DNA from: Rostrohypoxylon terebratum | Lineage: Eukaryota; Ascomycota; Sordariomycetes; Xylariales; Hypoxylaceae | Direction of reading: 5' to 3' | Length of the DNA stretch: 64,000 nucleotides | Assembly (NCBI GenBank): GCA_022497145.1 | Contig: MU385865.1 | Span: 434,001-498,000, forward strand | Shown here: positions 23,601 to 34,418 of the stretch, piece by piece | Numbering within the stretch: the stretch's first letter is position 1 | Layout: the number at the start of each line of letters is the position of its first letter | Position numbers and translations under genes: made by a program | Notes under the pieces: generated by a model | Databases searched by the model: none | The model's input: the letters and a program-made list of their open reading frames with translations, nothing else | Told to the model about the DNA's origin: nothing

Positions 23601-24932
23601 GTTATCCAATGGCGTAGACGTAGTCGTCACGATGTTGTGCGCGAGAAGCCTCTCTCCACATCGCCCACATTGCTTAGATTATTCATAGATCGCATCTTAC
23701 TTATCCATTTCTTAGGTTTCAAGATGTGGCTTCAACGTATTACATGCTGATCAGAATCTCTTTAGTCCAAATAAAGATTTCTGACGGTGCTGACTTCATC
23801 GGCGTCACCAAAGACATCCCCTTTTCCAGACCGAATCGTCGCTATCTGATCCGGGGGATTTGACAACCTATTAACGAAAACCCCCGCTGCGGACGAGAGA
23901 CGGAAGTGTCGTTGCCACACCTCGTGGTTGTCGAGGAAAGACAAAGAGAAAAAGCTTCCCAATATTACAGCTAGCGGATACAAGGGTTGCGGAAGAAACG
24001 AAAGACGAAAGGCGCCGGCAACCCTAAATCTCCACCAAACTGCCCGAACTGCTCGATATCACATTTCTCCTACACCCATTCCAACCTCCGCTATACGAAG
24101 GGTTTCCCGGCCTAATAGAACGCCTCCCGAACTGTACCTGCATATTCTACAGCCTACAGCCAATTGATCAATTTCGACACACCCTCCTGGGTCCAATTGC
24201 CGGTCCCAGCAAAGTAGTGGGTTTTAGATCGAGGCATTGCTTTTGCATCTTAACTTCACCCTTTCGATATTAGATGCAGCACTCGGCCTGCCTTTACCTT
24301 CTCGCCTAAGTTGTGCATCATTGGCGTCGACGGGACGTCAATTATTATTTCATAGTACCCTGTACTGCTTTCGGTAAACCCTGTCTTACTCGGTGGACCT
24401 CCAGGGCTTTCATATTTCATAAAAGCGAAGAGCAAATTTGGCTCTCTTATGAGTTTTTATTCCGAGGACTCAGATCCATACTTTCATACTTCTGTTTATG
24501 ACTGTATAAGAGCCAAAGGCTTTTGGAGGTCCGACTTATGACGATTTGTTTGGCTTGGCTGTCAAAAAGTGGCATATGACAACAGAAACCTACTGCTGTA
24601 GAGATCCGGAAATTCGCTTGAGGCACAGCAAAAGGGTTCATAAGGGTCACTTTTCCCGACTAACGGTCCCCTAACCCCCTGTCTATAACCCCCTGCTGCT
24701 CCCAATACTACCCCCCAACACGGGCTTGCATGATAATTCAAAGTACATATTACCAAGACTATCCACTCTGCCACTACCCCCATCGCGTCAGTGTCATATA
24801 TCCTCCAGGCCATCTCCCTAACGGAACGTCCAGTGCTGTTGGTCTGCCACACCGCCCCCACAGTTTTTTTCTTCTGTGGCCGTCTGCGCTGTCGCAGAGC
24901 TCTCACGATAGTTGAGAATTAATGAACTAACG

Positions 24933-24955
24933 ACCCGGGAATCACGGTCCCGGGT
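24933..24955 (+). repeat. GC-rich hairpin upstream of the CRIB gene
   Basis: Perfect 8-bp inverted repeat, ACCCGGGA then TCCCGGGT, with a 7-base spacer. It ends 75 bases before the ATG at 25031, so it may sit in the 5' leader. Function unknown. Confidence 0.6.
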
Positions 24956-25030
24956 TGAGTTTATTCGATTATTCGGGTTTTGGGAATAAATTGATGTGCT
25001 TTCTTACCTTAGGGTCGTACTAGGTACAAC

Positions 25031-27610
25031 ATGTATTCGTCAATGCCCGTTTCCTCCTATGATAAGGAGCCAATGCAGAAGGGTGCGATGTCTCCCCCTG
25101 AGACTAGCCGCCCATCAACTTCATGCTCTCCGACTGCGCCGGTATTCAAAATCCAAGAAAAACTTGGCGATCTTCTCGAACCTGCGATTGACGGCCCGCC
25201 GTCTCCGGAGCATCTCCGGGCTCTCAACAACGAGATGAGGCGCCACTCGAATGTCGACAAGCATCAAAGTGGAGGAACATCTTCAGGCGCGTCGTCACGT
25301 ATTCCAGGAACATCAGACCGACGATCATGGAATCGAAGTATGGAAAGTCTAAGTTTATCGAGGAACCCATCTCAGCGGTCCGCCTCGAGCGGTGTGCCTA
25401 CACGTGAGCGAACGGACAGCGTGCAATTCTTCACTAAAGGCATGTTCTCTCGCGGTAGAGGAAGACTACGGAGAGAGAGCAGTGACCAGGGCAGCTCGAA
25501 TAGCTCATTGGACGCGTCAGAGATGCCAATTGACGGCATGCCTAAGGACCAACCGTTCATGTCATCTGTGTTTGCGCGAAGGAGGGCGCTGAGGGGAGAG
25601 ACGAGCGCGCCGGCACCACAGAGGAAATTACAGATATCGGGACCATACAATTTCCAGCACCTTACCCACACTCGAAAGGATAGTGTTCCTACCATCGACC
25701 GGTCCAATCACTTGGAGCTTGTATCGGAATTCTCGGGAATGCGTCCTCGACGACCTACTAACGCGTCATTGAGTGGTCACCAGCGCAGCGACTCGCAATA
25801 TTCGGCTTTCCCTTCTGAGACCTTCTATCATCAAGAAGACCCATCGGCGGGTCTATACGTCGATGGGGCACAATCACGAGACAAAGCGTTGCCGCCATCA
25901 CCACCGCCTCCACCGCCATCAGCGCGGTACGCTAAGCGATCACAATCTCAGGATATGTCTACGATCCTCCATGCACCTCCACGTCCGCCCCGGTCCCCTC
26001 CGTACGATAGTGGTGTTACATCACCAATCCCACCACCGCCGAGAACCTCTAGCCGAATATCGGTTCGTCACGCGAGGTATGACTCTTTGGCCATGGCCAG
26101 AATGGCGGCCACAGCGATGGCAGACCGCCCCGCAACGAGCACTGGCTTTCGCAAGCCGGAACCGTTTGCGCCCACCTCTGCACCTGTAGCTGCACCTGCT
26201 CCTGCACCCACATCACCCAAGGATATATCGCCCAAGGGATACTCACCTAAGGGTTTACGACCTCCTCCTGCACCACGTGCCACTCCGATGGTGGAATCTG
26301 TCCAGGAAGAAACAGAGTTAGAAATGCTTCCCCGCGCTATTAGCACCCCAGATGACGCCGCATGGCCTCTGGCGAACAACATAGGCGCCTTGCCTGACGT
26401 ACCGGAGGAGGAAGAGCACCATGCGCAATCTCGGCCGTCGCGCATGAGCGTTGCGAGCAACCACTCTTCTCTCAGAGGTAGCGTATCTGTACCTCTACTT
26501 CGTCAGTTATCTTTAGCCCAATCACCTCAACGACCACCCAGCAATGCATCTGATACCTTGGGCTTATTCAACGCTCAGCGCCTCATGCGCACTGGTACTG
26601 GCGACGAGTATTACAATGATGAGATAGATCGAGACAATTGGGAAGATGATATCGATTACTGCTACGAGCATGAAGCTGAGGCTGACTGCGACTACGCCTG
26701 GGAACGGCCGTCATGTGACATTGCCCGAGGACGCGAGACCGAAACCATCATCACTTTCACTGGTCCCTTCGGCGGCAGTTTAGAAAACGACATCTTCTCT
26801 CCTGGAAACTCTGTCCCCGCGCTAAGCCCAGCAAGCCAATCCTCCAACCTGGAGAAGCACGAAGCCACTACACCCACCAACCTTCCAGTAACTTCCAACT
26901 TCTCTCTTCCGCGACGGGAAAGCTCAGCACAGCTCCTACGCGTGCAGAAGCGAACCCAGTCCCCAGAGACCACCTATAAGGAGTCTCAGGGCTTCAGCCT
27001 GTCGCCTTCGCTCTTGATTCCCAACGACTACCACCAGCAGATGCTTCAGTACGAGAGGGAAGAGCTAGAAGACAGCGATGATGAGGACTTTCTTATCCAA
27101 GGCAACGTCTTCGATGACCAGCCCGTCATGAATTTCGGTAAGGACATCAATATCCGCGCCAGCTCTTCAACAACCAACTCCACTCTTTCGGAGCACTCTA
27201 TGACCTCCAGCCGCCACAAGTCAACCAACTCGACTTCTACGGCGTACACACGCTGGACCGGCAGCAGCACATCTAGCTGGACTGCTCAGCTACCCAAGGC
27301 GGTCAACGAAAACGCATTGCCCGCTATCGCATCACCTATGGCTTCTCCCACCACGGTGACAATTCCCACCACATACGACGAGATAACCTTGGACCCGGTC
27401 GAAAGGCCACCTGAGAAGCACGGGCGGACGCAATCTCACGCCGGCCTGCTGATGAGGAGCAACTACGACGGAGCAGCTCCCCCCTCAGACGCGAAGCCGG
27501 CGAAGGAGCCCCTCAAGACGCGCAGGCGGGCCCGTACCACGAGCCGTAGCAACGCGTCTCCCCAATTCGCCCTCTTCCCAGCCGTCTCCGCGCACGGAAA
27601 CCGCATCTAA
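25031..27610 (+). CDS. Large disordered protein with CRIB-like (Cdc42/Rac-binding) motif
   Basis: Single-exon 859-residue protein, mostly low complexity and rich in Ser, Pro, Arg and Thr, with Pro runs (LPPSPPPPPPSARYAKRS) and acidic patches (EELEDSDDEDFL, NWEDDIDYCYEHEAEADCD). At 202-215 it reads ISGPYNFQHLTHTR, matching the CRIB/PBD consensus I-S-x-P-x(2-4)-F-x-H-x2-H except that the final Val-Gly is Thr-Arg. CRIB motifs bind GTP-loaded Cdc42 or Rac, so a role as an effector or scaffold in polarity is plausible but inferred; I see no kinase or other catalytic domain. Near the N-terminus is a short ordered-looking segment, FKIQEKLGDLLEPAIDG. The ATG is the first in frame. It is flanked by a very long upstream region and a short AT-rich 3' side. 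The ORF is certain to be coding from its length; the CRIB call is moderate. Confidence 0.82.
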   Translation: MYSSMPVSSYDKEPMQKGAMSPPETSRPSTSCSPTAPVFKIQEKLGDLLEPAIDGPPSPEHLRALNNEMRRHSNVDKHQSGGTSSGASSRIPGTSDRRSWNRSMESLSLSRNPSQRSASSGVPTRERTDSVQFFTKGMFSRGRGRLRRESSDQGSSNSSLDASEMPIDGMPKDQPFMSSVFARRRALRGETSAPAPQRKLQISGPYNFQHLTHTRKDSVPTIDRSNHLELVSEFSGMRPRRPTNASLSGHQRSDSQYSAFPSETFYHQEDPSAGLYVDGAQSRDKALPPSPPPPPPSARYAKRSQSQDMSTILHAPPRPPRSPPYDSGVTSPIPPPPRTSSRISVRHARYDSLAMARMAATAMADRPATSTGFRKPEPFAPTSAPVAAPAPAPTSPKDISPKGYSPKGLRPPPAPRATPMVESVQEETELEMLPRAISTPDDAAWPLANNIGALPDVPEEEEHHAQSRPSRMSVASNHSSLRGSVSVPLLRQLSLAQSPQRPPSNASDTLGLFNAQRLMRTGTGDEYYNDEIDRDNWEDDIDYCYEHEAEADCDYAWERPSCDIARGRETETIITFTGPFGGSLENDIFSPGNSVPALSPASQSSNLEKHEATTPTNLPVTSNFSLPRRESSAQLLRVQKRTQSPETTYKESQGFSLSPSLLIPNDYHQQMLQYEREELEDSDDEDFLIQGNVFDDQPVMNFGKDINIRASSSTTNSTLSEHSMTSSRHKSTNSTSTAYTRWTGSSTSSWTAQLPKAVNENALPAIASPMASPTTVTIPTTYDEITLDPVERPPEKHGRTQSHAGLLMRSNYDGAAPPSDAKPAKEPLKTRRRARTTSRSNASPQFALFPAVSAHGNRI

Positions 27611-29449
27611 GTGAGCGGCTATGCCGTGCCATGCTATACATAGGTACTATACCATAGCATATAGCATACCACATAACCATGCCATATTATACTTGTTATA
27701 TTATTATTATTATTATTATTATATATGTACACCTAGGTATATATATGTAATCGTTACGATATTTGAAATTACTACTACCATCACATTCGCTACAACGTAT
27801 CTACTGTTTCCGCTACCTTACCTACCTCTGTGCTAGGTATCTCTCATCCTCCATTTGTCGGACAAAAAAAAGTTCTCTGGGTTCGGATTATAGACTCGTC
27901 ATCATCATCATCACCATCATCACGGCCACCGAGCCGGGCGTTTTTCCTGGACGTATTTTATTGTTTGGAATAGACATCGGGCCTCACGATATACCAGGGC
28001 CTTAGCACTTCGAACACTGTCGTTACCGCGGATTTTCACCATCATCGTTTCCCACACACACACGCACGCATATCCATCCATCACCCCATAGAGCCGGCGA
28101 CGGGCAACTGGTACTCGCCTCATTTTTCTTTGTCGCTTTCCCGCCTTTCGATTTCCATAGACCGAAAAAAAAGAGAATTAGGGAAGGGCTTGAACGGGCG
28201 AAAAAAAAGTTCGGTGCGCGGAGTACTCGTCACGTCGTTTTTGGAAATTTTCCTCCTTTTGATTTTCGCGATCGGTTTTTTTTTTTTTTTTTTTTTGATA
28301 TTTTTTGACCCTTTGTGTGTTATCTTGACGGCAGGGTATGATATAGCGGGAAGGATAGTATATAGGACGCCGCGCATCGCGATTCGAGGCGTGTGCGTAA
28401 AAAAAAAGCTGTCGTATGCATATGCACCTCCTAACCTACCTAGCTGGTGGGTATGCTGAGGGTGTATATTGGGGTGTACCAAAACACGCCTTTCTGCGGA
28501 AGAGGCGACAGAACATACATACATACGGTTGATGGGTTGTGTCAATATCCGGTGGAAAATGCAATCCGCTCTTGTCACTTACCTTCTGCTTCGGTATTTA
28601 TATACTAAGTATTAAGAGTGGTATTGTCAAAGGCCATGTACGTTACCTTCCCAAGCTAGAAGAAGACGGCCTCGTTGTGTATAATTTGGGGGCTGAAACT
28701 GGGGACGCGAATGCAGACGTTGCAGATGTGGAGGTTACATACTTCATCGGGCGGTCTCAGATCAAGAACCGAAATCCAGATTTGTGTTTCCTGATATGAT
28801 TGACTTAACTGTCCCTTATGTGTCGTGGAGTGACGTGTTTGTGAACGCTCAATGCATCTCGATGCTTGGAAAGGCATAAGTGAATGCTCGACTAGGTAGT
28901 AGGTATTGCCTAATGACATAGAAATAGGCTAAGTACCTAGTAGGCACCTGGCTGCGTCTGTGTTATAGGAACATTATAGGGAATATTGTAGTTTGCACGG
29001 CGATATGTTGTGACACTGCTCGAATAAGCCGCCTGCATATCTAGCACTGGGCGAGGGACACTTAGGGATCTCAGGGAGTTGAAAAGCTGGTATCGAATGT
29101 CGAGACATGTCTCGACATACACACAAGAATAGTCACCCAGAAAAAAAAACGAAGATCGAACAAACGGAAGGGATATCTCAATTAGCGTATTCAATAAAAG
29201 ATCTATGTGGTTTTCGAAGGCCAGTGAACCCTATGCGACTGGGTATGTGAGAGATGAACAGAGCCGCACACCTGGCAGCAGTACCAACAGGCAAATACCA
29301 GAGAACTCCTATCCAATGCGATGCCCCTCAACCCCACACACAAAGGAGAATTTGCGCTTCGGCGTGTTTGGGTTGTCCCATTATCAACAAGGTTCCGCAA
29401 AAACCGACCCTCCCCTATTTTACCTAGGTCCTAGGCAATTATTAGCCAA
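27611..29449. other. Convergent intergenic region
   Basis: Between the 3' ends of the CRIB gene (+) and the NIPA gene (-). Contains (TTA)7 at 27701-27721, a T run of about 20 bases near 28276, and a 22-bp palindrome at 29097. The 152-codon minus frame at 28120-28578 is driven by the T run and is not credible. Confidence 0.6.
29097..29118. repeat. Perfect 22-bp palindrome
   Basis: The half-site ATGTCGAGACA is followed directly by its exact reverse complement, with no spacer. It lies about 330 bases past the stop codon of the NIPA gene. It could be a dimeric protein binding site or a cruciform; nothing in context decides. Confidence 0.85.
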
Positions 29450-31593
29450 CTAGTCTTGCCGCGAAGTATCGCTATATCCACTGTCATCTTCTGGGCCCGG
29501 CTCCGGATCCGATACCCTTCTCCGCTTCTTCCGCCCGAAAAAATCTCCCAATGCGCCACTTAAGCTGCGTGCTCGTCCTCTTAGTGTTTTCTGATCTCCA
29601 GTTGGCAAAGGATCATCCTGGTAGGGGGGTTCTTCAACATCATCCCGGTAGGTTTCAAAAAGAGGCTCGGCTGCCGAGTTGATATTGTCCTCGCTTTGCG
29701 GAACAAATAGGCTCGATCTGATACTAGGTCTCGTCCGCCTGATGGATCTCCTTCGGCCGTTTGGACTTTCTTCGCCTCGCATGAGAGCATCTGCTACCAC
29801 AGCGCTGACTGTTGATGACAGCGGGGATGGAGAAATGAACGCATTAGAGAAGTGATGACTGTGTGGTCTAGAGGGATGAGTTCGTGGAGTTGAGGGTCGG
29901 TCTGGGGAAGAGGGTGGGACCTCGGGATTAGGGAGGCTTGTGTGAGATTGCACGGGTTCTGATACAGCGACAGAGGTTACCGAATGGATCGTAGGTACAC
30001 TATCCGCCGATGATCTTAACGGCAACCCTGGATGGGAAGGGTTTTCCTCAGTAGAATATCTCCAAGGATTATCAAGAAGCGGCGATGACTCCACTGGCGT
30101 CGAATGAGACGTCCTAGCCGGCGTATCAGGCTTGCGGGTCGAGGGAGCTCTACTTTGCGGATGCGACAAAGATTTCGCACTTGTATTTATAAAGTTCAGC
30201 CTCGAGGCATATGACGAACGTCTCGACGAACGAGGCCGAGGCGGGGTTGGTGGTAGCTGTTCATGTCCAGGATGCTCGACATGGTCTGTGTAGCGATTAT
30301 TTCTTTCCTGATCGAGGAGACCGATTGTTTCTTCCACATTTTCATCGTCTGATAGTTGATCTTCATCATCTTGTCGCGGCCTGCCGCTGGTAATGAGGAA
30401 GACGCCGAAGAAAGTAAGCAGGCAACCACCAATAAATTTGGCTGCCTGTTGTGCCGTCGTTCGTTCAAAATCCCGATACAAAATAGCACTTCCAATGATC
30501 ACAGACAAGGTAAATAGTACAAATTGAATAGGTATGACTTGGGTCGAATCGAAGCGTTGTAGAGCCTTGTTCACGTATCGAACTTGCATGACGGCGGTCG
30601 CAAGTAGAATGAATATCATGCCATATGTCACTGGCGTAGTAAATGCTTTGAAGAGTGTCGAAGAGAGCATAGAAGAAACACCCTTCGTCGCTAGAGCCGT
30701 ATAACCCCCTTGAGTATATGTCAGTATTATGTAGTTTGCTTTGACGGTAGAAATGCGTAACACCCACCGAATAACCCGACGAGGCCGAGATCGATCAAGA
30801 TTGTCCGGTTCCCATATTTAGGGCTCGCCCACATTAGGATGATTATAAAGAAGAAAGTAACGCCCATATAAATTTCAAATTCCATTGACGTGATATGATC
30901 CCACACATTATGGGGGTCTAATTTTGTCTCTTCTGTCTTTGCACTTAGTACAACCGTGACAGCGCCACCCACAGCGATGACGACGCCCCAGAAGTCGCGC
31001 GTCCGGAATATTTCGCCGAAGAAGATAGGCGCAATGACGCAGTTCGAGATCAGAGCCACGACACCCAACGGAGACACGATCGAGGCAGGCGCGAAACCGT
31101 AGGCTAAAAAGTTCCCCATCTCTCCGACGGTCATCAGAACTTGACCTATCCACCAGGACGTTGACTTCAAGTACGACGAGTTTACTTTAGACTCGTTACA
31201 TGTTTGCTCGGTTAGATTGGAGTCTACAGATTGGAACGACTGAGCGAGCGGATGTGTGCCTGCCTGGTGGATATCCTCGTCGTCATGGTCTGTTATGATT
31301 TCATCGGGTACGTCGGTCGTTCCGAAGCCATTACGATGTCCATTCCGAGCTTTCCTCAAAGCTTCTCTTGCTCGCTCCCGTGCCTCTACCCGCCTTCGGT
31401 GTAGTTTGATATGCGAATACCTTTGAACGTTGAGCGCTAGGGCAATTAGGACATTGCCTGATATGGCCGTAATGATACCAATAAGCGAACTCCAATTGCC
31501 CAAGTCGGCGCCGTCGTTAGGGTCGTTTCCTGTCCCGTTGTTTGCGACCCAGATCATGTTGGCATCCATTTTACCGCTCGACTCGATCGACAT
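29450..31593 (-). CDS. NIPA-type (DUF803) multi-pass membrane protein, putative Mg2+ transporter
   Basis: Two exons, 30768-31593 and 29450-30708, join in phase (LVGLFG to GYTALATKGVSSML) to 694 residues. Eight or nine hydrophobic segments are visible by eye in the first 430 residues: the first at about 37-57 (LIGIITAISGNVLIALAL), then YLKSTSWWIGQVLMTVGEM with NFLAYGFAPASIVSPLGVVA, APIFFGEIFRTRDFWGV, YMGVTFFFIIILMWASPKYG, and later VTYGMIFILLATAVMQVRY and FVLFTLSVIIGSAILYRDF. This is the NIPA/DUF803 pattern, related to EamA transporters; animal members carry magnesium. A hydrophilic loop between the first two segments and a long Ser/Pro-rich acidic tail (about 270 residues) are cytosolic by inference; the tail may carry phosphorylation sites. 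The ATG at 31593 is first in frame; an alternative at 31569 removes eight residues. Divergent from the WDR70 gene over 1.1 kb. Confidence 0.9.
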
Positions 31594-32696
31594 CCGCGCG
31601 TGGGCGGGCCACAGCGGGCAAAATTATGGTAGCAGTACTGCAATAAGTTGTATTGGGCTGCCAAAGGGATTTTGATTTCGTCGATCGGCTGGCTGTTTGA
31701 TTGCGCCAATTATGGCCGGTTTGTTGTTCAGAGCCGGTCGCGAATGGATTCATCGGGCTTCGGTGGAAGCGGATTGGTTAGTAAGACATTAGATAGAAAT
31801 AGAAGATAGAAATAGTCGAAAGGTAGAAAGGTAGAAAGGCAAGAAAGCAGATAGGTAGACAGGTAGACAGGTAGATAGGTAGATAGGTGAGTCGTGAGGA
31901 GCTCGATGATCAGCGCAAAAAGGTGAGGTGGAGTGCGGACACCCCCGGCACAGTGTCAGGACTCAGCGTATGCTGTAGAGAGGAACGAGTAAGAATGGAT
32001 GCTCCAAGGTTGTCAGTGAATGCGGGTGGTTTCCAATACAGTATCGGTTGGATAGTATCAAGCAAAAGTCAAATGCAGCTAAAGTAATGACCTTCAAAAT
32101 GGTCTAAAGATTTACAAACACAAACACGAGCTAGGAAATTATAGGAATTATATGTACTACCTACATATAGGTGCATTAGATGTATCGAGCTTAGCACGAA
32201 GCTGATTATGAAAGCGTCCCGTCCTGCCCGTCCCAACCTTAATACAAACTGTGAATCTTATGTATTACCTAATATTAGGTAGCTCCCAAACTTAGATCCA
32301 TCGCGAGTGCTTACCTAGCAGCCTAGTAGGTACCTAGTAGGAGTCGTCTGGTCGGGGTTGGTACCTAAACGCTTGTGATTGTATCGCTATTGTATCCATA
32401 TGTAGTATCCTATCAAGATAATCAAGATTTAGCTTGGGAATTCGATTCGAAGCTTCCGTCGATTCCGTCATTATATACAGCTGGCTGGCTAATTACATAA
32501 AAAGTTCCACTTCTGGGTTCTAAGGGTTTTATTAGTACAACGTTTTAATACGTGTAATTTGCTAATACTAGTACAACATATTTCCAACAATTCCAATACT
32601 CCTACCTCAGACATCAGTCAGCCTCGTCTTCCTCCAACACATTCTCAATCTACAAACTCTCCCTTTCCTAACACCACGACACCTTTTTTGCCGAAA
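31594..32696. other. Divergent promoter region, NIPA and WDR70-type genes
   Basis: 1.1 kb shared upstream region. Contains an imperfect GGTAGAYA tandem repeat at about 31820-31889 and a TATATA at about 32472. The plus frame is open from about 32559, but the recognisable protein starts at 32697. Confidence 0.6.
31820..31889 (+). repeat. Imperfect 8-bp tandem repeat (GGTAGAYA)
   Basis: About eight head-to-tail copies of AGGTAGAC or AGGTAGAA-like units, part of a purine-rich stretch that begins near 31788, 230-300 bases upstream of the NIPA gene start. Confidence 0.75.
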
Positions 32697-34418
32697 ATGA
32701 GTGATGACGAGGATATCCAGGTCGAAGGACCAAATCTAGCGGAGGATGATCCCATGCGCGCATTCTTACCTACCTCGTTTGGGAAAAAGAGCAAAGAGGC
32801 TGACATCGCCGCGCAAATCAACCGAAGTAAGAGAACAGTTAACGAGCCAACAGCAAGCAAACCCAAGCCTGGAGATTCAGACTCGAACGACTCAAGCGAC
32901 AGCGACGATGACTCAGACGGTTCGGACGACGAAGATGAACATCCAACATCTCACGAGATGGTTATTAAAACCCACGATCGCGCTGTTACTTCGCTATCGC
33001 TAGATCCAGCTGGTGGTCGGTTAGTATCGGGTTCTATCGATTGCACCGTCAAGCTTCACGATTTTTCTTCCCTTACCCCAACAACAATACGGGCTTTTAA
33101 GAGCGTTGATCCATATGAAACCAAGCCATCGGCCGCGAATACGGAATCGCATCCAGTCCACCACGTCGAGTTCAACCCTCTCGCCGGCGGTGTTTTTCTT
33201 TGTATATCGGCACATCCTCAAGCAAAGATCTTCTCCAGGGACGGCGATATAGTCACGCAGTTTGTCAAAGGTGACATGTACCTCCGAGATATGAACAACA
33301 CAAAGGGTCATGTTTCCGAGGTCACAACAGGTACTTGGCATCCCACAGATAAGAATCAGTGTGTTACCGCCGGAACAGATAGTACGTTGCGCATATGGGA
33401 TATCAACAATAAGCGCAGCCAAAAAGAAGTGATAGTATTCAAATCAAAAGCTGCCGGCGCCGCAGGCAGGACGCGGATGACCGCCGTCGCTTGGGGTACG
33501 CCGGCCCAAGGCGGCAATAATGTCTTGGTTTCCGCAGCTCTAGATGGCACTCTCGTAATGTGGGGTGGGAATGGCCCTTTCACGCGACCAGCCGGGGAAA
33601 TACGGGAAGCTCATAAACCGAATACCTGGACTGGAGGTATTGATATCAGCTCCGACGGGCGAATGGTCGTAACAAGGGGAGGTGATAACCTAATCAAATT
33701 GTGGGATACGCGAAAATTCAAGGAGCCCCTTGTCTCGGTCGAGCATCCATCTACATCAGATCACTACCCAACGACCAACATTAAATATGCGCCTAATTCC
33801 ACAAGCATCATCACCGGATCGGCGACCGGCCATCTCCACATTCTGAATCCCGGGAACCTGCGTCCGGAATACACTACGTTAGTCACACCCGGATCACCCG
33901 TAATCACTGTCGATTGGCACCCAAAGATTAATCAGATAATCACTGGCTCTGCAAATGCGGAAACGCACATTTTATACAACCCCACGATGTCGACAAGGGG
34001 TGCGGTGGACGTCATGTCGCGTGCCCCAAAGAGGCGACATATCGATGACAATCCGGAGTTTACCACGGACCAATCCCTTGGGCTTTCCGGGGAGTCAATT
34101 TTGACACCAGGTGCTTTGGCTAGTAGGAACGCGGGGGTTACGGCATCTGGAAAATCGAAAGACCCCAGGAGACCACATGTACCTCAACAGACACCGTTTC
34201 TGCGCAGCCAACCTGATGAAAAGCATATCAGCCAGAATATCCCGCTAAGTAAAATGTTGCACGAGGATCCCAGAGAGGCGCTCCTCAAGTATGCGGATTT
34301 GGCGAAAAAGGATCCTGTATTTACGAAGGCATGGAAGGATACCCAGCCGGTAACTCAATATGCAGATGTGAGTGACGAAGAGGAGGATGGGCCAGAGAAG
34401 AAGAAAGTAAAGAGATAA
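32697..34418 (+). CDS. WD40 repeat protein of the WDR70 / gastrulation-defective family
   Basis: Single-exon protein of 573 residues, close to the usual length of fungal WDR70. An acidic Ser/Asp-rich N-terminus (SDSNDSSDSDDDSDGSDDED) precedes WD40 repeats: HDRAVTSLSLDPAGGRLVSG, VHHVEFNPLAGGVFLC, GHVSEVTTGTWHPTDKNQCV with TLRIWDINN, MTAVAWGTPAQGGNNVLVSA, WTGGIDISSDGRMVVTRGGD with LIKLWDTRKF, YAPNSTSIITGSATGHLHIL and ITVDWHPKINQIITGSANA. The C-terminus is basic (EKKKVKR) and may be a nuclear localisation signal. WDR70 in fission yeast and man is a substrate receptor-like partner of Cul4-Ddb1 that promotes histone H2B ubiquitination at DNA breaks; that role is transferred by homology. The start is taken at MSDDEDIQVEG, where family similarity begins; an in-frame ATG lies upstream at about 32559 but adds an unlikely leader. 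Confidence 0.92.
   Translation: MSDDEDIQVEGPNLAEDDPMRAFLPTSFGKKSKEADIAAQINRSKRTVNEPTASKPKPGDSDSNDSSDSDDDSDGSDDEDEHPTSHEMVIKTHDRAVTSLSLDPAGGRLVSGSIDCTVKLHDFSSLTPTTIRAFKSVDPYETKPSAANTESHPVHHVEFNPLAGGVFLCISAHPQAKIFSRDGDIVTQFVKGDMYLRDMNNTKGHVSEVTTGTWHPTDKNQCVTAGTDSTLRIWDINNKRSQKEVIVFKSKAAGAAGRTRMTAVAWGTPAQGGNNVLVSAALDGTLVMWGGNGPFTRPAGEIREAHKPNTWTGGIDISSDGRMVVTRGGDNLIKLWDTRKFKEPLVSVEHPSTSDHYPTTNIKYAPNSTSIITGSATGHLHILNPGNLRPEYTTLVTPGSPVITVDWHPKINQIITGSANAETHILYNPTMSTRGAVDVMSRAPKRRHIDDNPEFTTDQSLGLSGESILTPGALASRNAGVTASGKSKDPRRPHVPQQTPFLRSQPDEKHISQNIPLSKMLHEDPREALLKYADLAKKDPVFTKAWKDTQPVTQYADVSDEEEDGPEKKKVKR

Larger units (their letters stand above)
11153..25030. other. 13.9-kb gene-poor region
   Basis: No full-length gene was recognised between the bHLH gene and the CRIB gene. 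The stretch contains simple repeats, many TAGGTACCTA-like motifs (for example 15581-15600, 21209-21231, 21411-21426, 21871-21896), an AT palindrome-rich patch near 19780-19825, and the unrecognised coding-like segment listed at 14305-14694. About 22.5-25.0 kb is pyrimidine-rich in places and may be promoter and leader of the CRIB gene. Short frames at 12835-13050, 15704-16009 and 16085-16519 look marginally protein-like but have no family signature. Confidence 0.5.

Noticed and set aside
28120..28578. 152-codon minus frame
   Set aside because: Kept open by a long T run (poly-Lys); composition typical of a chance frame.
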